DNA of 64,000 nt from Pyxidicoccus xibeiensis (lineage in GTDB: Bacteria; Myxococcota; Myxococcia; Myxococcales; Myxococcaceae). The stretch covers positions 1 to 64,000 of the forward strand of contig NZ_JAJVKV010000021.1 in the NCBI RefSeq assembly GCF_024198175.1, in the 5' to 3' direction. The translations under genes and the position numbers were made by a program. Positions 18,569 through 25,908 of this stretch are shown here, one piece after another; position 1 is the stretch's first letter, and the number at the start of each line of letters is the position of its first letter. The notes beneath the pieces were generated by a model. The model made no database searches and was not told where the DNA came from. It was given only the letters and a program-made list of their open reading frames with translations.

Positions 18569-19084
18569 TCAGAGCCCGCTAGATTCAACGGATGTTCGAA
18601 GACGGAGGCTCTCATACCAGATGCCGATCCAAGGTTGCTCCTTTCGAAGCTTTGCCTGTAGAAGAATCTCCGTTTCTGCCATGCTCCAGAGATGCGTGAG
18701 GCCGTCTTCGCTCTGGCGCTGTGCTTTGCCGTACTTCCTTTCAAGTCCATGAGTCAAGGTGTTGAGCATGGATGCGCAGGATGTAGGCTTGCAGTCAATG
18801 GTAATGAAAACACGCCACAGGCGGTCGTCCTGGAAGCTTAGGAATGTCATTGCGCCTCCGAATCCGGCAACAGGGCTCTCAAGTGCAAGAGTTGTTGCGT
18901 CACTTCTTCGTGTGTCCGGGATGACCTTCTTTACTTCAGCCATGGTCATTCCCCATTTCGCCTGTTGATATCCCTCAGGACTGCGCCAATTCTTGGGAGG
19001 AGCATGCTGGCCTAACGCCATACATGGAAAGCTGGCGACCATCACGGCGAGCAATGTCTTGATCACATGAGATTCTAGCTTCAT
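18569..19084 (-). CDS. secreted protein of unknown function
   Basis: 171 residues with an N-terminal signal peptide (LLAVMVASFPCMALGQ) and GGAG upstream of the ATG. The mature part has the pattern WRSPEGYQQAKWGMTMAEVK, seen in periplasmic proteins of unknown role where a 'WGMS/T' motif recurs, and two cysteines that may pair (CKPTSC). It is the first gene of a minus-strand set of four (secreted protein, beta-flower protein, Mrr-like nuclease, PD-(D/E)XK candidate) with gaps of about 70-120 bp. I do not recognise a function. Confidence 0.6.
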   Translation of the reverse strand: MKLESHVIKTLLAVMVASFPCMALGQHAPPKNWRSPEGYQQAKWGMTMAEVKKVIPDTRRSDATTLALESPVAGFGGAMTFLSFQDDRLWRVFITIDCKPTSCASMLNTLTHGLERKYGKAQRQSEDGLTHLWSMAETEILLQAKLRKEQPWIGIWYESLRLRTSVESSGL

Positions 19085-19304
19085 GGGCGACTCCAGTGCG
19101 CAAATAGCAGAGGTGCGGCAAACGAGATGCGCGGTACTCAGACCAGGTTTCCGAACAGAACGGTTATGGCGGACTTCGATTCAATCCTCCTCTGGATGTG
19201 GGTGCTAGAATGCCAAAGTCTAGGTGAGGTTTCTATTCTACCCGCTTATCTTATTTGGTGTTACCGCGCACGCTCGTGCCCGCCGGTGTAGTGTCGGCTC
19301 TTCC
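19085..19304 (-). promoter_or_regulatory. AT-richer upstream region of the four-gene set
   Basis: This is the only low-GC intergenic region near the set. On the minus strand a TAGAAT -10-like hexamer lies at 19235-19240; no convincing -35 is seen. It is a likely promoter by position. Confidence 0.3.
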
Positions 19305-19745
19305 CCCGCGCCGAGCACCACCTCGGAGCCGTGGAGCCGTCGCGGTATCGCAGCAGTGGCCAGGGCCCTGCCGAGGAGCATCACCTCGGAGCCGTAGGGG
19401 CTACCCGTGCGAACGCGCTGCTTCGGAGCCGTGGTGATCACCGACCCGGTGCACAGCAATGGCCACGCCCGCGCCGCGCACCACCTCGGGCTGTGGAGTC
19501 CGTCTCGTGCGCAGCGGCGGCCAGGGCCCTGGCCGAGAGTCACCTCGGAGCCATAGCAGCTACCCGCCCACCACGCTTTCTCGCGGCTTGGCGTTTCGCC
19601 CGGGCCAAGCGCTACCTCGGGACCGTGGGGATAGGCCGGGTTGGGCAAGGCGTTTCGCCCGGGCTGCGCACCACCTCGGGCGGGCGAAGCTACCCACGCC
19701 GAGTACCACCTCGGAGCCGAGGATCCGTGGCGGTGCCGCAGTGTC
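19305..19745 (+). repeat. GC-rich modular repeat array R2a (about 9 degenerate units)
   Basis: Repeated CACCACCTCGG-type cores with linkers of several classes, including two with TTTCGCCCGGGC (19608 and 19652), the same linker type that dominates array R5. More degenerate than R5/R6. It lies between the four-gene set and the next cargo gene. Confidence 0.75.
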
Positions 19746-20004
19746 ATGGGCCGCCCTCTTGAATCGCGTCCGGGTCGGCCAAACGGATCGCGACTCCTGA
19801 CCGCACGGGGGTCGCCGCTTGCGGCCGGTTGCCCAGTTGCCTGTGCGCGGAGTGAGGGTCAAGGGCGAAGAACCGTTCAGGTTTCGGCGTGGCCGACCCT
19901 TGACGCTCCCGAGCACACGGGCCGCGACTCGTGATCGAGGTGAGACTTCATGTGCGGGCTCCGCGCGCGATCCGACAGGGCCGCCCCTTGCAGCCGCAGC
20001 GGTG
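19746..20004. other. unique stretch between R2 arrays
   Basis: No gene, no repeat core and no hairpin with a T run recognised. Two short phrases are echoed (CGGCCGACCC-like, near 19775 and 19890). Confidence 0.4.
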
Positions 20005-20215
20005 GTCAGGGCCCTGGCGAGCACCATCCTGGGGACCTTGGCGGGCTGCCCACGCTGCGCACCACCTCGGGGCCGTGGCGCCTGCCCGCTGCTCGGCGGC
20101 AGCCACGACCCGCAGAGCACTACCTCGGCCGGGGTGCCTACCCGGCGCGCAACGGTGGCCAGAGCCTAAGCCGAGCGGCGCCACGTAGCCCTCACGGCGC
20201 GCGGCAGTGGCCCGG
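20005..20215 (+). repeat. GC-rich modular repeat array R2b (about 3-4 units)
   Basis: Cores near 20022 (degenerate), 20060 (CACCACCTCGGGGCCGTGG exact) and 20120, with linkers GCGCCTGCCCGCTGCTCGG and similar. It ends about 240 bp upstream of the PD-(D/E)XK gene. Confidence 0.75.
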
Positions 20216-20451
20216 CGGTGCCTGGCCGTCGCGGTCGTCAGCGGCGGGGCGACGTGCAGCGGCGCTGCCCAGACGCTGACGTGCGCTGCGTCCACAGTGG
20301 ATTCTGCGGTGCATCGCTACCGTGCGCAGGGCCGCCATGTGCCGCAGAAAATGCCGTCTTGAGATGGAAAGGCGCACAGTCGTTGGAAGGTGAGCATGCG
20401 TGGAGTAACGTGAACAATGCGGTGGAGCGTCCGGTAAAGCCAGGAGGGGCT

Positions 20452-21345
20452 ATGTTGTGGCTTGAAGAGTGGAGAGCTTGGTCAGCACGGTTTTCCGCAG
20501 CACGTGCATCATTGGAACTACTCAGCCGCCAACCAGAGTGGACACCAGACAAGCACGCAACAGAGAACTGGGCAATCATTCCTGAGCTGATAGAATTGTT
20601 TCACCTCCTGGTGGGCTTTCAAAGAGACTTCGTTCGGCAACTCCCTCCGGACGCCAACGCAGCGCTCGCAAAGTTCATTGAAGCCGAGCACCTACGATTC
20701 AGCCGTGACCGGTCCCCCAACATTGGTGGGGGACTTCTGCTAGTCGCGCTACTCGCGAAAGTGGCAGCACAGCTTGATTACTTTCTCTCAGACAAACAGG
20801 TGCGAGCCCGTCGTTCCGTCGAGAGAGCCTTCACTCACCTCCAGCGATGCATAGTCGCGGACGAAGACATTCAGAGAAAATGGCAGCGAGCTTTCTCGGT
20901 AACCAGCGGTCGCATTGAAGATGCGTGCGAGAAGCTCGGAGCGGTGCATCTGCTTCTGCACGGAATTTGGGCATTCAAGGCCGACACGGTCGGAGGAAAG
21001 ACCGACCTCGTCCTTGGAGAGCCCGTGAGGGAGGAGGACGCACTGCGGGCTGCCGACGCCATGGTGCTCACCGAATGGAAGATCGTGAGGGAGGGAGATG
21101 ACCCAACCCGGAAGGCTCTGGAGGCGTTCTCTCAGGCTGAGCTTTACACGAGCGGACCGCTCGCAGGCTTCGAGCTCTCGTCACACCGCTACCTCGTACT
21201 GGTAAGCAAAGATCAGCTTACTCCGCTGCCGACGGTGCCCTCCACTAGTGAACGCATCTACGAGGTGCGAAACATCGCAGTGGAACCATCGAGCCCGTCG
21301 GTAGTTGCGCGAGCGGCGGCAGGTAGGCTACCGAGGGACAGGTGA
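20452..21345 (+). CDS. lone PD-(D/E)XK nuclease-fold candidate
   Basis: 297 residues. The start at 20452 is fixed by a perfect AGGAGG six bases upstream; the frame is open further 5' only because of the repeat array. The N-terminal 180 residues are helical. Asp185 (GKTDLVLGEP) and Glu208-x-Lys210 (VLTEWKIV) fit the D...ExK pattern, followed by a conserved-looking RKALEAFSQAELYTSG segment and a hydrophobic strand (RYLVLVSKD), as in nuclease cores. It is the only plus-strand cargo gene in the left part of the element, with repeat arrays on both sides. A defence role is inferred from context only. Confidence 0.6.
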   Translation: MLWLEEWRAWSARFSAARASLELLSRQPEWTPDKHATENWAIIPELIELFHLLVGFQRDFVRQLPPDANAALAKFIEAEHLRFSRDRSPNIGGGLLLVALLAKVAAQLDYFLSDKQVRARRSVERAFTHLQRCIVADEDIQRKWQRAFSVTSGRIEDACEKLGAVHLLLHGIWAFKADTVGGKTDLVLGEPVREEDALRAADAMVLTEWKIVREGDDPTRKALEAFSQAELYTSGPLAGFELSSHRYLVLVSKDQLTPLPTVPSTSERIYEVRNIAVEPSSPSVVARAAAGRLPRDR

Positions 21346-21559
21346 GCACGGAAATCCAGAAGGAATGAGCAGACTTCTGTGGGCAAAAGTTAGCACTGAC
21401 ATACTCCATGCGTGGCTAATGTGCTGCTAAGCCGCCGCTGGTGAGCACGCCCTGGGGCTGGTGCTGGTCGCCGTGGACGCGCTAATTGCTCGCACTGGAG
21501 ATGGAGCGCCCCGGCTACCCTCGCATTTCGGTGGCCCCCCTGGGACGGGCACTCGCCCG

Positions 21560-21668
21560 ACTGGGCGCCCGCATCAAGGCCCCAAAGCTCACCGGGGCCG
21601 TAGAGCCCTCCCGGTGCGCAGCGGCAGCCAGCGCCCGCACAGAGGACCACCTCGGAGCCAGGGAACAT
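21560..21668 (+). repeat. degenerate modular repeat remnant R3
   Basis: Two weak units: ACCGGGGCCGTAGAGCC near 21590 and GACCACCTCGGAGCC near 21645, with a linker CGGTGCGCAGCGGCAGCCAG typical of the family. The rest of the 21346-21672 gap shows nothing else. Confidence 0.6.
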
Positions 21669-21672
21669 GCCC

Positions 21673-22251
21673 CTAAACCTCGTCAAACTTCATTCCCGTG
21701 GCGCCCAGGTGATTTAGCGCATCCCGGATTTCCTCTCGGACGATCAAGGCGATGTGCCATCCCCAGGTACGGAACACCTTGGAGTCGCCCACCTTAGAGG
21801 GGTCAATGCGCAAGCCCCATATATCCCGGTACTGTCCAACCTTCTCAGGTCGCCCATCCTCTGGCGTCCATACCTGGACCTCTTCGCAAGCCCCGTCGTC
21901 AATGCAGCGAATCAACTTGTTGGCCACGAGGACACAGAACGGCTCGGGTTGGCCCTCAATCCCCACAGGGAAGAGCTGTATGTCCTCGGGAGCGAGCCGA
22001 GCGAAGACGGACGCGACCCTGGGATGCACCACCGGAGTAGCGATGCCCCCATAACTGAAGTCCACCGTCCTTCCCGGGCTGGTAACGGGAAGCGTCAAGC
22101 GGCCCGGGTCGGGGAGGGGTCTTCCATCCGTGAACGCCCACGGGTCGTCCACCTCCCGGCCCTGGAGATTAGCGAGCATTCCGAGCGACCAACGCGCCTT
22201 GACGGACATATCGACGGCAAGCTTGAAGTACCGCTTTGGCATGTTGACCAT
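21673..22251 (-). CDS. Imm11-family immunity protein
   Basis: 192 residues; AGGGA lies just upstream of ATG 22251. The layout (N-terminal YFKLAVDMSVKARWSLG, central LPVTSPGRTVDFSYGG, C-terminal WGWHIALIVREEIRDAL) fits the DUF1629/Imm11 immunity family, which is paired with AHH-type toxins in myxobacteria. It starts 10 bp after the stop of the AHH toxin gene on the same strand, so the two form a toxin-immunity operon. Cytoplasmic, no signal peptide. Confidence 0.8.
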   Translation of the reverse strand: MVNMPKRYFKLAVDMSVKARWSLGMLANLQGREVDDPWAFTDGRPLPDPGRLTLPVTSPGRTVDFSYGGIATPVVHPRVASVFARLAPEDIQLFPVGIEGQPEPFCVLVANKLIRCIDDGACEEVQVWTPEDGRPEKVGQYRDIWGLRIDPSKVGDSKVFRTWGWHIALIVREEIRDALNHLGATGMKFDEV

Positions 22252-22261
22252 TGTGTCCCTA

Positions 22262-23608
22262 CTAGGTGCCTGTCACCAGCCTGTTGAACTTGGTGCCTGG
22301 AGTGGCGATTTCCTGCCCCAACTTGCGGAGTTCCGTTGTCAGCGCCTCGCGGCATTGCTGCATGGTGCGGCACCCTCTTGTTGCATTAGTCAGCCGCTCG
22401 AAAATTCGCTCATGATACTCCAGCGGGTGCGGCCCCTTGTGGCCCTTGACGCGAACGATGTTGGCCGGGTCGTCCAGCGACATGCCCGCCTTGTCGAAAA
22501 TCTTCTGAAACTCGGGCGACCACGGGCCATCATTGTGGGTGGACTTCCACCACTTGTTCGTAGCGATGTGGTGGTCATGGCCCTCCGCGTCCACCGGGGC
22601 GGCAGCCGCGCCCCCCATGGCCCGTGCCGTCATGGCAATAGCGTTGGGAGCCAGTGCCACGGTGACGGCTTCGCCCGACACGGCCACCGCGCCCACGTCG
22701 CCCACGGCGGCAAGGCGGATGCCCGCGCGGTCCCCGGCCAGCACCGCCGCCTGGGCGGAGCCGGGCAGCGTGGGCACCTTGCCCGCGAAACCCACCGCAG
22801 TGTTGCCCACGGCCACCGTCGCCAGCAGCGCGAAGGCTCGCGCCGCGTTCTGGCCCATGACCTTGCCGTAGCGCTCGCCCGCATCGCGCAAGTCGTCAAA
22901 CGTGGTGGCCCGGTCCGCCGCTTCCACCAGCCGCTTGAAGCCCGCTATCAGCGACCAGAAGGTATCTACCCCCAGGTAGACGATGGCTGTGGCCGTCATC
23001 ACGGCAGCCAGGCCCTTGCTCACCGGCTCGGGTACCGACCAGAGGACCAGGTAGAGGGTCATGGTCCACAGCACCGCCGAGAGCGCCGCGTGTGGGTCGG
23101 CCATGTCCCGAAAGGCGTCCAGCATCTCTTCCCGGACGACACCTTGAGCCAGGGCCATGGCCAGGGTGTAGTGCCCGTCTCCGGTGACGGTAGGACTCTC
23201 TATCAACAGGCGCAGACAGTCGCCCTTGCGCCCGGTGCGCTCGCACCAGCGCAGATATGACCGCGTCAGTTCCACGTCCGCTGGGGGCATGTCGGACGCC
23301 AATGCAGCGCCGTCCAGCGGCGTGAGCTGCCGGGTCCGCTCGTTGAAGAAGTACGCGCCGCCTCGGGCATCCACTCCCATCAGATGCCGCGCGGCCTGCT
23401 GGGGATTGGCCGGAGGCCGCATCTCCCGCGTCAGCCGCGCCACGGCCTTCTTGAAGTCGTCCCGCTCCACCTCCACCGGCCCGGCTTCACCGTTGACGGG
23501 AGTGAAGACGACCGACGGCCCTCGGCCAGTTTCCAAGCGCACCACGCGCCCCGAGGCACAACCTGTCACCAAAGCCAGCAGCAGCGCGGCAGCGCGATGT
23601 ACCCTCAT
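22262..23608 (-). CDS. AHH-domain toxin lipoprotein (SitA5-like)
   Basis: 448 residues from ATG 23608, which has a GGGGG site; a start at 23635 is less likely. The signal peptide ends LLALVTGCASG, a lipobox with Cys about 17. The middle holds a long hydrophobic/helical region (AAVMTATAIVYLGVDTFWSL) that may help cross a membrane. The C-terminal domain opens with HDHHIATNKWW (His near residue 345) and continues EFQKIFDKAGMSLDDPANIV and EYHERIFERL, the AHH nuclease pattern. By family, it is a contact- or OME-delivered DNase-type toxin neutralised by the adjacent Imm11 protein. No sitB is seen. Confidence 0.85.
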   Translation of the reverse strand: MRVHRAAALLLALVTGCASGRVVRLETGRGPSVVFTPVNGEAGPVEVERDDFKKAVARLTREMRPPANPQQAARHLMGVDARGGAYFFNERTRQLTPLDGAALASDMPPADVELTRSYLRWCERTGRKGDCLRLLIESPTVTGDGHYTLAMALAQGVVREEMLDAFRDMADPHAALSAVLWTMTLYLVLWSVPEPVSKGLAAVMTATAIVYLGVDTFWSLIAGFKRLVEAADRATTFDDLRDAGERYGKVMGQNAARAFALLATVAVGNTAVGFAGKVPTLPGSAQAAVLAGDRAGIRLAAVGDVGAVAVSGEAVTVALAPNAIAMTARAMGGAAAAPVDAEGHDHHIATNKWWKSTHNDGPWSPEFQKIFDKAGMSLDDPANIVRVKGHKGPHPLEYHERIFERLTNATRGCRTMQQCREALTTELRKLGQEIATPGTKFNRLVTGT

Positions 23609-23679
23609 CAGCCCCCCAGCGGGAAAGGGCTCCATCCTCCGGGGCGCGGCGAGTCACGGCCAGGACCCATCGGATCGGG

Positions 23680-24162
23680 CCTCCCCGAGCACCACCTTGG
23701 GGGCATGGCGGCTCCACCGAGCGCAGCGGCGGACGGGGGATATGCCGAGCGCCACCTCGGGGCCGTGGCGCCTGCCCGGTGCGCGGTGGCATCCAGGGCC
23801 CGCGCCGGGCATCACCTCGGGCCGTGGCGCCTGCCGGGTGCGTAGTGGCTGCCAGTGCGCTTGCCGAGCGCCACCTCGGCGCCGTAGAGCCCGCCCGCGC
23901 CAAGCACCACCTCGGCGCCGTGGTGCCTGCCCGGTGCGCGGTGGCAGTCAGCGCCCATGTCGGACACCACCTCTGCGCCGTGGTGCCTGCCAGCGCCGAG
24001 CGCCACCTCGGAACCGTGGTGCCTACCGGGTGCGTGGTGGCCGCCAGCGCCGCGCCAAGCGCAACCTCGGAGCAGTAATGCATGCCGCCGGGTGCGCGGT
24101 GGCCGCCAGCGCCCGTGCCGCGCACCACTTCGGAGCCGTAATGCATGCCGGGTGCGCGGTGA
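23680..24162 (+). repeat. GC-rich modular repeat array R4 (about 9 units)
   Basis: Cores near 23690, 23750, 23810, 23872, 23905, 23966, 24002, 24062 and 24124, spaced mostly 60 bp with two short 33-36-bp steps. Linkers: CGCCTGCCCGGTGCGCGGTGG (long type) and GAGCCCGCCCGCGCCAAG (short type). It fills the gap between the AHH toxin gene and the XRE gene and reaches the stop codon of the latter. Confidence 0.85.
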
Positions 24163-24582
24163 TTACCGCGCCCGCTTCTTCCGCGCGTCGGGCGCCATGT
24201 TGGCGGCAATCCACGTCAGCGTACGCATCGAACGCGCACTGAGGACGGACGCACGCCGCACGAGGCGGCGAATCAGGGTGCTTTGCTTCACGGGTTCAAT
24301 CGCGGCAGCACGCGCACCGGAGGACTCCAGGCCGAAAGCCACGTCAGCGGAAATGCCGAGCGCCACGCACAGGCGGTGCAGCGTGTCAATGCTCGGAGCC
24401 ATTCCCCCCCGCTCGATGCGCCCGTAAACCTCGGAGTTGATGCCGATGGTCTCCGCGACTTCCCACTGACTGAGCCCCAACCGGAGCCGCGCCGCTTTCG
24501 CGGCGTGGCCAATGGATGCGCGTAGGGACTCGTCCGTAGCGGCGACGCGAAACGTCACCGGACGCCGGACGGGCGCAGTCAC
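24163..24582 (-). CDS. XRE-family helix-turn-helix regulator
   Basis: 139 residues. A HTH_3 domain spans about 24-82 (LRLGLSQWEVAETIGINSEVYGRIERG), followed by a basic C-terminus (DARKKRAR). The start overlaps the end of the upstream kinase-like gene by 4 bases, so the two are translationally coupled. Its likely job is repression of its own operon; a 13-bp palindrome upstream of the kinase-like gene is a candidate operator. Confidence 0.85.
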   Translation of the reverse strand: MTAPVRRPVTFRVAATDESLRASIGHAAKAARLRLGLSQWEVAETIGINSEVYGRIERGGMAPSIDTLHRLCVALGISADVAFGLESSGARAAAIEPVKQSTLIRRLVRRASVLSARSMRTLTWIAANMAPDARKKRAR

Positions 24583-25733
24583 GGCGGGCTCGGCTCCGTC
24601 GTGATGGCGTCCACGCAGAACGCGCTCTGCGCTCCGTCCTCTTCATCGGCCCGCGCTTCGCCCGCCCGCCGCATTGCCGCCTGGATTTCGTCTGCCGCAT
24701 TCTTGGCGCTGTACCCCCCGCGCTCCCGGAGCACGCTGGACAACGCCTCTTGCAGCGCGAGTGCGGACGGGTAGCGCTCTGCCGGTTCCCGGTGCAGCAA
24801 CTTGCGGAACACGGCCCGCGTGGGCTCTGAGAGTCGTTGCGTTGCCGCGTCCACGTCCGCCGGGGTGAAGGTGGCTGCCCGCAAAATGGTTTCCTCTGGG
24901 TCCACCCCATCCCAATCATCCTGCACGCGGGCAATCGCGCTGCCCAGCCGCTCCCGCTCCGCTTCAGGTACGAGCGCCCACAAGCCCTCCAGCAGCATGT
25001 CGGGCGCACTGAGCAGGTGCCTCCCGGTGGCGAACTCCACCAGCACCATGCCCAGCGTGAACAGGTCCGAGCGCGCATCCTCGGGCTGCCCGAGTAGCGC
25101 CTCGGGCGAGGCCCAATAAACGTCTCCCCGTGCGCCGGGTCGGCGCGTGCTCCGCTGGCCCGGAAGCCGCGCGGACGCGAGGCCAAAATCCATCAGCTTC
25201 ACTTCCCCCGCCAGCGTCACGCGAATGCGCACCGGGTCAATCGCGCGGTGGACGATGTTCAGCGGCTCGCCCCTCTCACTCCGGCAGGCGTGCGCGTGCG
25301 CCAGGGCCCCAGCCATTTGGGTGCCCACGTACAGCATGAAGGATTCGGGAAAGTAGCGCTCATGCGTCAGCGCCACTTCGACAAGGGTATTGAGTGAGCA
25401 CCCGGTGACGGACTCCGTAATCACATACAGGGCGCCCTGGACTTTGTGCATTCCGTAGACGCGGCCGATGTTCGGATGGCGCAGATAGCTGGCGAGCCGT
25501 ACCTCTTCCTCCAGTCGTTTACGCGCCAGCTTCAACTCGGACGTGACGGCGGGCAGGGGCAACGCCTTGAGGATGACCCTCCCGCGTGCGTCGCCCTTGA
25601 CGCGATGGCGCGCCACGAGCACGCGCTCGCCATGGTGGCCGGGCCCCAAGTCCTCCACCATTTCGTAGGTGGATTTTCCACGAGAGAAAAGGATTGTCCC
25701 GGGGGGAAACCACGGGGAACCGGCGTAAGCCAT
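24579..25733 (-). CDS. Ser/Thr protein kinase-fold protein, probably a pseudokinase
   Basis: 384 residues, AAGGAA site before the ATG. The kinase fold is clear: Lys56 in GRVILKAL, HPNIGRVYG, DFG at 182-184 (KLMDFGLAS), YWASPEALLG, SDLFTLGMVLVEFATG. The catalytic loop is broken: HRD is HRA (162-164) and the usual Lys and Asn of HRDxKPxN are Asp and Arg (HRAIDPVRI), so phosphotransfer is unlikely. There is no transmembrane helix. It is coupled to an XRE regulator, suggesting the pair forms a ligand or phosphosignal switch rather than an enzyme; this is inference. Confidence 0.85.
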   Translation of the reverse strand: MAYAGSPWFPPGTILFSRGKSTYEMVEDLGPGHHGERVLVARHRVKGDARGRVILKALPLPAVTSELKLARKRLEEEVRLASYLRHPNIGRVYGMHKVQGALYVITESVTGCSLNTLVEVALTHERYFPESFMLYVGTQMAGALAHAHACRSERGEPLNIVHRAIDPVRIRVTLAGEVKLMDFGLASARLPGQRSTRRPGARGDVYWASPEALLGQPEDARSDLFTLGMVLVEFATGRHLLSAPDMLLEGLWALVPEAERERLGSAIARVQDDWDGVDPEETILRAATFTPADVDAATQRLSEPTRAVFRKLLHREPAERYPSALALQEALSSVLRERGGYSAKNAADEIQAAMRRAGEARADEEDGAQSAFCVDAITTEPSPP

Positions 25734-25848
25734 GAGGGCGTTTCCTTCCTGGAAGCGCGGCGACGGACACCGCGCGAATGCAGGGAGAAAACTACGGGGG
25801 AGTAGGCCCGGAAGGGAACGACTCCCCAGGTTTGAGGCCCGAGTTATC

Positions 25849-25861
25849 GCAACATTGTTGC
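25849..25861. promoter_or_regulatory. 13-bp palindrome, candidate operator
   Basis: GCAACATTGTTGC is a perfect 6+1+6 palindrome 116 bp upstream of the kinase-like gene start, in the only AT-rich stretch between the two kinase loci. XRE repressors commonly bind such short dyads and the nearest DNA-binding protein is the coupled XRE protein. Confidence 0.45.
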
Positions 25862-25908
25862 TACAGCTAGCGGGGCTATCTTCTGCAAAGAGCCTTTACG
25901 ACGTGCCC

